Assembly (NCBI GenBank): GCA_030737835.1
Contig: CM060855.1
Coordinates: forward strand, 11,317,927-11,381,926
Length of the DNA stretch: 64,000 bases
Direction: 5' to 3'
DNA from: Acorus gramineus
Lineage: Eukaryota > Streptophyta > Magnoliopsida > Acorales > Acoraceae
Each line of letters begins with the position of its first letter. Position 1 is the stretch's first letter. The notes below the pieces were generated by a model. The model ran no database searches. It worked only from the letters and a program-made list of their open reading frames with translations, and was not told the DNA's origin. Shown here piece after piece: positions 37,601 to 47,549 of this stretch. Both the position numbers and the translations under genes were made by a program.

Positions 37601-40600
37601 CTCCTTCTTTAATGCCACTAGGGTTAGATTATATTAATTTTGTTGAAATGGACATGCACTAATAAATTACATCCATGTGTTCTTTATTTATAAATAGCAT
37701 TCTTCATTTTAAATAATATTCCTGGAAAAATTAAAAAATGGATAAGCAGATAAATAACTTTAATATAATTATCAATCTAAATAATAAAATCTTAATTAAG
37801 CACTACCTAGGCTCGCCTAGCCGCCCAGACAACAATGGGAGACTCATTATTCAATATTTCAATGTGAAGCCTCGTTTGCAATGCCACAATTGTAATAAAT
37901 CTTCAGACAACAAACCACAACCAGTTTTAATAATATTCAAAAGTCATTTCAACTCAAGTTACATTCATCCAACTTAAAAAACATAATGAGAGCTGGCTTG
38001 AGCTAGCACAAGATTCAGCTCATCAAATCAGTCAGGAGCGCACGAATGCCAGCGAAGTTCATCAGTTGAAAGAACATTGATTCCACACTTATTGACAACT
38101 TTTTCTAACTCAATAAATGTTGTTTTGAAATGAAAATTATATCAATGATACGATGCAAGTTCTAATGGAAAGTTTACGACCATTATCCACTTGAAATCTA
38201 CATAGCATAATCTGATGGTTGCAAGGTTGTCTTCATGTATTGTATCTTATGATCATATGCACCTTGACTTGTTGGTGAGAGCCTAAAACAGTTTTTTTGG
38301 CAACTCTGAGCTGCCTCAATCCCTCATTAGCCAATATTACAAACTTTTTTATGGTAACAGAAATAAACTTTTTATGGTAACAAGAATACTACATTTACAT
38401 CCTTGTTGCAAGACACATCTGGAGAATGCTCAATGATGTGACTAGTCTGAATGATAATTTCTCCTCCTTGGACAGCATGTGGGAAGCTGGAAAGATGTTA
38501 AGAGCGAGCAGGAGTGCAAAGGACAATTTCGCAATCCTTTATCACAGCGGTCATTTGAGCCCTTTGGCTATTGCGTAATCACCTTCTCTATAGGGGGATA
38601 AAGATTTATGTGGAAAATGTTTGGGAGATGGTGATTCAATTCATCAATGACTGGGACGCTTCTGCGCGAGGGTTAGAGTATTGTATATTGGGGGAAAAAT
38701 CATCATCAAAGAGTAAGGTGTCATAACCTTGGCGCTTGTGGGTGTACCTCTTCTACCATGGTACACTCTAAAGTGTAGTCAGTTCCCTCTCCGATGTAAT
38801 TATGGTTTTGTATGCTTTGGGCATTCTCTTTGTTTCAAATAATTTGTTTCGAATAATATCAAGGCAGGATGTCTTCTGTTTAATTTGGAAAAAAAAAAAA
38901 AAACAGAAATACCACGTCAAGAATTATGTGAAATTATTTTTTTAATAAAAATATGAAACGTTGTCTGAAATTGTTGTCTTGAATAAATACAGAAAAACTT
39001 TTATCTGATTAATCTGTAACAACATGAATCTACCTCTTCCTTTATCACCACGGACTGTCCAAAGCTATTTGAGTCTTCTCACTTGTTTTGGCTTTCATTG
39101 CAGCCATCTCAATTAGTTCTACATCAGTTTATGCGTCATTAAGCCTAACAAACTTCCTTACATACACTCATTCTCTTATACTTTCTTTGTAAACTTTGTC
39201 ATTACTCCATCTAATTATTTTCTGTACAACAAATCCCTTTCTATTTGTGTAGGCTGCATAGTATTCTGATCCCCAAGCCCCTGATTGGATAGAGAATTAA
39301 GTTATTCTAATATTTATGACTATTCTAGTATAAAAAAGAATAAAGTGATTTTTTGTTTTGTTGTGTTTTGAATTATTCTCGTTGGAAAAAGTAATATTTA
39401 AGTTTTTGTTGTTTGGATAAAATGTGAATAATGATATATAAAAGGTGAACAAATGATAACAATTGATTTATATTGGAGTTATTATATAGGCTTGTTGTTG
39501 GACCCGGGAATAGACCCAACAACAAGCCCATGTGAGGAATCGCCGATTGGGCGCACGGGGTTCAGGGGAAGCACCCCTGACTCAAATTTTTGTCATAAAT
39601 ATTTTGGTCTTTTTTGTTTCTAAAGTTTGTACATCTTATATCTTATATAAGAGATCTTTTGGCTTCCATTACTGAATATAACACTATTTCATTTATTTCT
39701 GCTTGGTATCAGAGCTATAAAAAAAACCCTTGGGTTTCACTTTTTTTTTCTTTTCACTATTATCTTTTCCTCTCTCGGGTCGAGATTTGAGATTTGCAAT
39801 GGACCCAACGCCTAAGGACCCCACGCCATCATCGAGTGTGGAGATCAAGGACACCACCATCCCGTTAGGGCACAATTCTCATGCTCAACGGATTACCAAT
39901 GTGCTCCTTGATGGATGAAATTATCCATCTTGGTCGCGTTCCGTTCGATTATATTTGGGTAGTCGAGGCATGTCAGGCTTTCTTCTTGGCACCTTTAAAA
40001 AGTCGACAGAAACTGATGCGACCTTCAATCAATGGGAGATCAACAACTATACGGTTCTAGGTTGGCTCTTTAACTCCATGGAGACCCGGATCTATAACAT
40101 GTTCATGTATCATAATACGGTCGACTCTCTGTGGGCTGCATTGAAAAAGACCTATGATCATGCTAAGAATGACTCACGGATCTATGAGTTATACAAAGAT
40201 ATTGCCCAGGCCACCCAAGGTTCCCAATCTGTTACCGATTATTTTGGATTTCTTCAGACTCGTTGGGAGGAACTTGTCCACTATGAGCCTCTCTCAGAGT
40301 TGACTAAGGAGGCTACCACGATTGTGGTTGGCCGACTACAACACCAACAGATGTATGCGTTTCTTATGAGCCTTCGACCAGAGTTTGAATCTCTTCATGT
40401 TCAGATCTTGAATACCACACCACTTCCTTCTCTATTTGAGGCATTTGCTATTATTGAGGATGATGAGCATCGGCATCGCCAACATATCTCTTCCTCAGTG
40501 ACCACTAGAACCCTCAGCGATCAGATGGCGTTGGCCGCCACTTCTGGATATGACTCTCACAGCCACGATGATGGTGGCCGCGGTCGTGGTAGGACGTGGA

Positions 40601-43600
40601 CGCAGCAATATTATGACTTGCAGTCACTATGAAAAAACAGGGCATGAGAAAGATGGTTTCTTCCGTACCCACAATTGATGCGATCTTGCAATGTTGGAGC
40701 TCCTCCGTCTGCCCCTTGTGCTATTGTTGCTGATTTCTCGGTTTCGGGTGATGCCGTCACTGCTCCATTTGGGTCCCTTGATATGCGTACTCTTCAGAAC
40801 CATATTGATGCCATGGTACAGGAGAGCCTTGCCTCTCATGTCTCTCATGTTGGTCCTCCTACATATTCTGTTGCTTCTTCCTCTACCTCAGGTATACCCT
40901 CTGCCTACCGTATTAACCAATCAGGGTCTTCTACTTGGGTCATTGTTTCAGGCACTACTAAACACGTATGGTGAGTCTCAATTGTTTGCTCCCTTGACAT
41001 CACCTTCTATGCACAGAGAGGTACGTCTTACTGATGGCTCACTTACACCTGTCATCAGTAAGGGTATTGTTCCATTATCTTCTTCTTTATCATTACCCTC
41101 TGTGTTACATGTTCCCAATCTTGTTCTTAACCTTCTTTCTATTAGCCAATTGACTAAGGTTTTAAACTGTTCAATGACTTTTTACTTTGAACATTGTGTT
41201 TTTCAGGACCTGAGTACACGAAGAATTTTTGGTAAGGGGTATAAGAGAGATGGCCTTTATGTCTTCGAAGAACCACCCACACCCATGCTTCCATTTTACC
41301 CACCGATCATTCGCATAGTTTTTCTCTACAACCTTTAGATTTATGGCATGCTCGTTAGGACATACCAATTTTCAGCATCTACGTTCTTTATTTCCTACTT
41401 TTTGCTCTCCATGTAAGACTGATAAATTTCAATGTACAATGTGTGAGCTTTCTAAACATACATGTAGTACTTATACTTCTCGTATGAATAAAGCTTCCGG
41501 GTTGTTTGATTTGATTCATTCTGATGTGTGGGGTCCCTCTCCTATTACTGCTTTTGGTGGTCATAGATATTACTTGACATTCATTGATGATTTTTCTAGA
41601 TATACTTTGGTTTATCTTCTTAAATCTCAGTCTAAGATATCCTCTCAGTGTGCTAATTTTTTACGCATGATTAAAATATAGTTTAACATTACCGTCAAGA
41701 GTATCAGATCTGATAATGGGGGCGAGTATGTCTCGAGTTCTTTTCGGTCTCATCTGAATGAGTTGGGAATTCTTCAACAGTTGACTTGTCCATATACACC
41801 TAAGCATAATGGGGTGGCGGAACGCAAATCATCATCTCATGAATGTGGTTCGTTGTCTCTTTCTAGGAATGAATGTTCTAAAGTCCTATTGGAGTATGGC
41901 AGTCCACACTGCTGCCTTTTTTATTAATCGGACTCCCAGTCACACGACTCACACTTTAGGAGGTCAAGTTCCTTTCCATTTTTTGTTTCATGGTCGTACT
42001 CTTTTCCCCATCACTCCTCGAGCCTTTGGGTGTACTTGTTTTGTTCAGGATAGGGGGCCTCACGCACCAAACTTGATGATATGTCTATACGTTGTGTTTT
42101 TCTTGGTTATTCCACCATGTCCAAAGGATATAGATGCTATGAACCTATTTCTCGGCGATTGTTTCATTCCCTTAATGTTACATTTTTTTGATGATGTGCC
42201 ATATTTTTCTAATACGGTTCTACAACATTCTTCTTCACCAGTTCGACCGGCTTTATTTTTTCCGTCATTGCTTTTGCCACAGCCACAGTCGCCACCACTA
42301 GGGGTGCAACTCGGTCGGGTTGGATCGGGTTGAAGGCCTGTCCAAACCCAACCCGCGATGCACAGAGCCCAACCCGAACCTGACCTCAACCCGAAGGGTG
42401 CAACCCGAGGTCAACCCGCGGTTCGGGTCGGGTTCGGGTTGAGCCCGGGCTCGGGTTCATTTGCCTTGAGAAGCCAGTATCTTGTTCCTTTGTAATGAAA
42501 AGTAATTCAAAAACATGAAATTGATTTTGTACTCACTGGAACATGTTGGATAAACCATAACTATTACTTTTTTAAAATATGACATTCTAATCTCAAATGC
42601 ATTCATGTTTTCAAAAGTCTATAAATCATAACTATTACTATGCTGAGAATGTGAAAAGAAATACTATTTAGAAGGAAAAAAACATGTTGAGATTCACTCT
42701 ACATATTCGAACTCTTCATTTTCACGATTTTATTTTCCCCTTTCATTTCCAAGATTTTGTTTCCCAAAACCCACATCATCAATGGAAAAAAAAATCTACA
42801 TGATTAAAAAAAAACATATAAAAACGATTGTGAAAAGAAAGAGAGAAAGATCATCCGTGTGTGACTGCGAGGGACGATAGACGGTGGTGGTGGTGGTGCT
42901 TCAAAGAATCAAAGCTTCTCCGTTTATTTTTTTGGCTATGTTTTTGTGATGGCATAGAATAGGTGGCTTTTTTTGGCTTTGTATCTGTGACGGCAGAGAC
43001 CAGGAGAGGAAGAGAGGATTGTGCAAAGAGAGGAATAACATTTTTAGGGTTAGAAATGAACGGTCAAGATTGCACCATGTTAATGGTTTGATTCAATTTT
43101 TAGATTTTAGTTTGGGTAAGTTATTGTGGCATATCATTTTGACGTATATTTTTTGTTGATATACATTGGGCTTCCGGGTTCAAGTTGAACCGCCCAACCC
43201 GACACCCCAACCCGAACCCAACCCAAATTGGGTTCGGGTTAGTTCGGGTTCAGGTTGAACCCGGCATGTAAAAATTTAAACCCAAACCCGCCCACGAACC
43301 GGGTTGGGTCGGGTTAAATCGGGTTCAACCCGTCCAAGTTACACCCCTAGTCACCACCACAGTCTCATCTTATTATATACACTCATAGACCTCACCCACC
43401 TCTCTCTCCTGCTCACTTGTCGACATCCTCCTTGTACTCAAGTATACCTTCTTCCTTGATCACTCCACATTCTGTTTCTGATTTGCCTCCATTTGACTCT
43501 GATGTGCCTATTACTCTTCACAAAGGTCGTCGGAGTTGTGTCACTGCTCATCCTCTTGCCCAGTTTGTTTCTTATCAAGGACTTTCCGATAAGCATGTAG

Positions 43601-45815
43601 TTTATAGCATTGACTCATTTGCCACACAAGCCTCATTAAATAGCCTTTAATGGCTTGTTAAGCAACCAAGTCGAGCAGGAAGAGATCATATGAACTGAAC
43701 CCAAGCCGCTCTTGAGCAAATTGATTTCTTTAAAATCCATTTTGCAGTTGCAGATAGCCAGAATAGATGCAATTGGCCCCCAAAAGTTTTGTTCAATAAT
43801 ATAGAGGTCCCTGGGCAGGGTTCCACATTGTCACTGATCAACTCTATTAAAGCTAGTTAGACATAGTTTACCTCTTGTGAAGTCTATATAAATCAAGAAA
43901 AAAAAGTTGTTACTATTTTTGCAATTATCATGACATTGCTATGGATCCCCACAAGGTGCTAGCTCAGGACTGACCTAAAGGATGGGAACTTAGATGGTGC
44001 TCTGTTGGATTCATTTGAGATAACTCGGCACAACGAAAAATAAAACTGCCGCAGAAAGGTTAAATCAATTGCACATAGCACAAAATATGATGCATCCAAG
44101 AATAATATTCTAACCTCATAGAGTCCAATGGTAGGCTCTGAGGGCAAGAAAACACCCTGTAGCACTACTCCGTCTGGGAACTGTATCCGTATGATGGCAG
44201 CTTTATAACGCTTCCGGTAAGCCTTTGCCTGCTTTTCCTTGTATGACTTGGGAATCAGAAGTTGAGACTCCGCTATCTTTTTCCTCCTCAATTCTGCCTC
44301 TTTTCTTAGTTCCTCTGTCGAGCGATTATAAAAGGAATCTGGCAGGTCAATTTTAGAAGCCACGCTCTCGGGCACAGAAAAAAACACCCGAACCTGTTAA
44401 ATAAAAATTTATAGAACCATAAGACACAATTCACAATCAATGAATTAACATGTGACAGGATAACTTTCACCGAAACATTTCAAAAAATATGTAAAAACAA
44501 ATCCAACCAACTGCTTTGCACAACAATCCACTAGTACACAAGTTCAGTCATTCACAAGTTACAGTGAAAGATTGCAGTATCCATTTCTCAAAACAACAAC
44601 ATAAACCTGCCAAACATAAGTTCGACAACTTCACAAAAGGATCCATTTAGAAAAGCAACCTACTAAACAACAGGAAAACAACCCCCAATTGTGCTCATTA
44701 AAAACATGTCGCTCTAATAACTACAAATTATGGGAGCAAACTGAGCTTGGGGTTAGCCGGTTAGCACCCCACCATCCAATAAAGAGGTCAAGGGATCCAA
44801 TCCTAGGGGTAGGGGCACCGATTTTTCAAAAAAAAAAAAAAACAGAGGGGCGGGGTGTTCGTTCATCATGCAAAAGCCAGGTTAACAAAATCAATTCGAT
44901 GATAACTTTCATCTGTGATAAACAAACAACGACATGAAGCTACTCTCAAATCTTCCAGAACATTAAAAATGTGAAAACAAATGATGCTATATTTTTCATT
45001 TCAGGTCCCAAATGCATTAAAAAAAACATACATGAATTCTAAAACGCATCCATGGAAACACATTAACAACATGGGTATACCTGTCTATCAATCCTCCTCT
45101 GCTCCCGGGGCCGCTCCACCACCAAATCCGAGGAACTCGAACTCTCCTCCTTCAAACTCTGTTCCAACAACAAAACCCCATCCCGAATCACCGCAACGCC
45201 CTCCTCCGACGGAGCCTCCATCACCGCCCACATCTCCCCTTCCTCCTCCCTGAGCCCGAACCCAAGACGCTCCAACATCTCCACCCCGCCCGCAACATCT
45301 CCAACCGCCTCCTTGATCTTCGGATTCCCCATCCGGATCCTCCGGAACTTCGAATTCTCCGGTTCCCTCACTACGTTCCTCAACAACTTAATCACGACCT
45401 CCACCGATTCCCTCTTCGGACCCCCGGACAAGAAATCCCCAACGCATAGGCAAGCCTCGACGTGCGCCGAGATCTCCTCCTCCGACGGGAAGGGTTTGGC
45501 ACAGACGGGGCATTCGAAACCGGGGACGCTGGAGATACCGTCTTCAGCCTTCCTCGTGTTGGAGATGAAGGGGGAGAAGGGATCGAAGCCTCCTGTGGAC
45601 GGAGGGTTTGGCTCCGTCGATCGGGGGATCGGAGGGTTCGGCGGGGGTTTGGCGGTGTTGGAGGGGCGGAGAGGGGGAGCGGACGAGGGGGAGGAGGAAG
45701 AGCTCCCTAAGATCCTGCCTTGGCCCTTGAATTTGGAGGAGGAGGAGGAGGAGGAAGAGAAGGGGTTGTTCATCTTCTTCATGAGGCCCTTCATCTTGTC
45801 CTTCACGTCTTCCAT
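34663..45815 (-). CDS. PUX2: PUX2-type UBX-domain CDC48/p97 adaptor
   Basis: Plant UBX-domain protein that, from work on Arabidopsis PUX2, binds the AAA-ATPase CDC48 at membranes. Exons (minus): 45,081-45,815; 44,115-44,393; 34,663-34,920. All junctions are GT-AG and in phase 0, giving 423 aa. An N-terminal [10 protein letters not shown] and Ser-rich FKGQGR segment come first, then a C2H2/C2HC-like finger (C102, C105, H118, C122/C124), a PUG/PUB domain (about 135-215), a basic helical stretch (about 270-308) and a UBX domain (about 309-390). The start at 45,815 is preferred (CCATGG context, family N-terminus); an in-frame ATG at 45,866 would add 17 residues. The UBX is split after LYE (338) by a 9,194 bp intron; the last exon resumes [16 protein letters not shown]. 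Exon 1 is GC-rich. It is head to head with the IREH1-type gene. Confidence is high on architecture and family. Confidence 0.93.
36027..36170 (-). mobile_element. Au-type SINE in PUX2 intron 2
   Basis: On the minus strand it begins GGGGTTGGCTCTTTGGATGG with GCCATGG (box-A region of Au SINEs). A body and an end CATTATCATAAAA with an A tail (T run at 36,027-36,039 on plus) follow. It is in the same orientation as the host gene. Confidence 0.55.
36533..37244. mobile_element. Mutator-like MITE carrying a TTC-rich tandem array
   Basis: A 712 bp element that starts GGGAAACATG and ends with TTTTTCCC. Its inverted arms of about 100 bp share phrases such as ACAAACATAACTAAAA. The flanking 9 bp direct repeat AATAATAAA is perfect (36,524-36,532 and 37,245-37,253), as in Mutator-like elements. 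The core (36,720-36,970) holds about four tandem units of CT-rich/TTC sequence plus ACCTAAACAAACCTAAACC-like text. Confidence 0.85.
36720..36970 (+). repeat. TTC-rich minisatellite inside the MITE
   Basis: Each unit is a TTC/CTT run followed by CACCTAAACAAACCTAAACC or a close variant and a CATCCC-like tail, repeated about four times with unit lengths of about 50-85 bp. Confidence 0.8.
37281..37837. mobile_element. hAT-like element in PUX2 intron 2
   Basis: A 557 bp element with ends CATAGTTGTCTCGGC and the complement of CATTGTTGTCTGGGC, GC-rich CCTAGGCG subterminal words and an AT-rich middle. GGAGACTAA (37,272-37,280) on the left and GGAGACTCA (37,838-37,846) on the right look like a target duplication with one difference. 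It is related to the element at 54,196. Confidence 0.65.
39276..39492 (+). mobile_element. Tourist-like MITE, copy C, truncated
   Basis: It shares AGAGAATTAAGTTATT and following phrases with copy B. It stops where the copia 5' LTR starts (39,493), so the right half is missing. The copia element probably inserted into it, and the other half was later lost. Confidence 0.5.
39493..43650 (+). mobile_element. Ty1/copia retrotransposon fossil in PUX2 intron 2
   Basis: A 5' LTR of about 210 bp (39,493-39,702; TGTTG start, an 11 bp inverted repeat at its beginning, TATA-like TATATAAG) is followed by the primer site TGGTATCAGAGC (39,704-39,715). A copia gag (about 39,800-40,632), a protease-region remnant, a gag-pre-integrase segment (about 41,340-41,470) and an integrase core (about 41,500-41,830) come next. 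Reverse transcriptase, RNase H and a 3' LTR were not seen. It is broken by several interruptions and carries a 1.05 kb DNA element at 42,298. It lies antisense to PUX2. Confidence 0.88.
42298..43350. mobile_element. hAT-like non-autonomous element nested in the copia fossil
   Basis: A 1,053 bp element with ends CTAGGGGTGCAAC and GTTACACCCCTAG (inverted, one difference), followed inward by many GGGTTCGGGTT-type words on both sides and an AT-rich core. The flanks TCGCCACCA and TCACCACCA look like a target duplication with one difference; read as 8 bp (GCCACCAC/GTCACCAC), it fits hAT. No transposase is present. Confidence 0.75.
44737..44842 (+). mobile_element. tRNA-derived SINE in PUX2 intron 1
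   Basis: Box-A-like TTAGCCGGTTAGCACC and box-B-like AGGTCAAGGGATCCAATCC are followed by a short body and an A tail (44,828-44,842). It lies antisense to PUX2. Confidence 0.5.
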
Positions 45816-47549
45816 GGCTGGTAACTGTTTTGGGATTTTTTTCCCTTTCGGAAAGGGTTTCTTCACGTTTGACTTTTTACGGCAGTTTTTGATTCTGAAA
45901 ACGGTTGTGACGAGGTTTTGTCGGTTTTGATGGATGGAGAAATGGAGTCTATTGACAACTCACCTTGATCTTTTTTTTTAAATTAAAATTTTGTTAATTA
46001 TTAGAATTCAAGGTTAAATTTTTTTGATTAACCATACAAATTGAAAACGTTACTCAAACCCAGTTTAAGGGTTGCGGGATCATATGCGATCGTACAAGGG
46101 TGCAACCTTTGTCGGCTAAATAAAATCTGAACCGATCCAAATTGATTTTTTTACGATCAATAGATTTTTTATTTGACTTGTGTATGGATCGAAAAATAAA
46201 TAAATCGATCTACTCTAGTTTGGGTTTAGTTTTATATTAAAAAAAAAATTGAATTAATCGAACCAAACCGAATTAAATTTAAACACATGATTATTCATAA
46301 TCAATATGATTTATATCATTCTTTTTATATAAAAAATATATTGTTTTATACCATTAATATTTATAACAAATAAATAGAAATTTATACAATTAATCGTAAT
46401 CTTTTGATATTTGTATAAAGTTGTAACCAATCTCTAAAAAATACTCTAACCAACCCAAATTGACAAGAAAAAAAGGGTATGTATATGTTTATCTTTAACA
46501 GTTTGGTTCAGTTCGATTTAATTCAGGTTAACCAAATAAGGTTCAGTTCGATTTTCGGTTTACATGTAGTCATAGTGTGGTTCAATATGGGTTTGTCAAA
46601 AATTGAACCAAACCGATCGAATTGCACTCCTAGATCAGACTAGACAAATCATACTAATAAATCTTTTATATAACTTAGCACAGCTTGAACTACAGTTAAG
46701 ATGGAATATAACATTTTAAAAAAAAGTTATGGATCTTCCTCTTTTATTGCGCTTATGATTGGTTAGTCACACAGTAAATCTAACAAATCAAATGAAATAA
46801 TATAAAATGAATATTAAAGATGAAATAATTATGTATATATGCAATTCGAGAAAAATTCTTCTAATAAGATATATCATGTCATGAGCATATTGTTTTTAAT
46901 CAAATGAATAGCTCATGAATAAGAATACTACAATAAAAATATTAAGTAGTATAATGAGATTAAAACATAGATAAAGTTAGGAAACAGATAAAGATGAAAG
47001 ATTATGTGAATGAATCCCACCAAAGTCTTCCAATTTTCAAGATTACTAAACACACAATAATGATTAAATTAATTCCTCTTACAATTCCATCTACAATTCT
47101 CTAACAGTCTTACTTTTTTCAAAAATAATATATATATTATTTAATAATATATATTTATATAGAATTATGAAATATATACTTTGTCCATTTAAAAGTTTAT
47201 ACATTTCATCCTCATTAAAAAAAAAAAAAAAATCATTGACTAGGGTGTCACAGTAGATCAAAAGCAACTGACGCAGCCCAGGCATTCCTCCCCCCCTTCT
47301 GTTATCCACCTCGATCGATCGATAAGTCAAAAACACCAGCACATCACATGCGTGACAATATTCCCCCCAACGCGTGACATCTCCGTCTCTCACGCTCCTC
47401 TCAGTCCCCCCCCCCCGTTTTCTTCTCCCCCTTCAAAACGCAACACACCATCTTTCGCATCCGAAAATTAGGGTTCATACCTCTCACACTTCACACTCTC
47501 TCCACTTCAACTCCCCCAACAACAACAACAACAAGCGAAGAAATCCAAA
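45816..47549. promoter_or_regulatory. shared divergent upstream region of PUX2 and the IREH1-type gene
   Basis: About 1.7 kb separates the two start codons. The IREH1 side ends in a CT-rich leader with (CAA)n just before ATG (47,515-47,549) and TTAGGGTTC near 47,467, close to a plant telo-box. The middle (46,096-46,632) is a worn hAT-like element. No TATA box could be assigned with confidence. Confidence 0.5.
46096..46632. mobile_element. worn hAT-like element in the divergent promoter
   Basis: The left end AAGGGTGCAAC and right end TTGCACTCCTA are approximate inverted repeats resembling the TAGGGGTGCAAC ends of the element at 42,298. Repeated GGTTCAGTTCGATT and AACCAAACCGA words lie near the ends and AT-rich sequence between. 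The target duplication is unclear. Confidence 0.4.

Larger units (their letters stand above)
34921..44114 (-). other. giant transposon-filled intron 2 of PUX2
   Basis: This 9,194 bp intron lies inside the UBX coding region. It contains a SINE (36,027), a Mutator-like MITE (36,533), an hAT-like element (37,281), a truncated Tourist copy (39,276) and a copia fossil (39,493) that itself carries a DNA element (42,298). Unspliced read-through from exon 2 stays open to 43,959, adding about 50 residues and losing the C-terminal half of UBX. Sequence at 34,925-36,020 and 37,850-39,270 shows no recognisable feature. Confidence 0.9.

Noticed and set aside
38380-38904. possible LINE 3' end with A tail (38,889-38,903)
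   Set aside because: The A tail and a weak zf-RVT-like reading are suggestive, but no diagnostic motif was clear enough to call it.
45815-45866. upstream ATG of PUX2 (adds 17 residues)
   Set aside because: The downstream ATG has a better context and matches the family N-terminus; kept as an alternative only.
45313-45930. 205-aa plus-strand open frame opposite PUX2 exon 1
   Set aside because: Mirror of a GC-rich exon with no family features. The minus frame carries the zinc finger and PUG domain.
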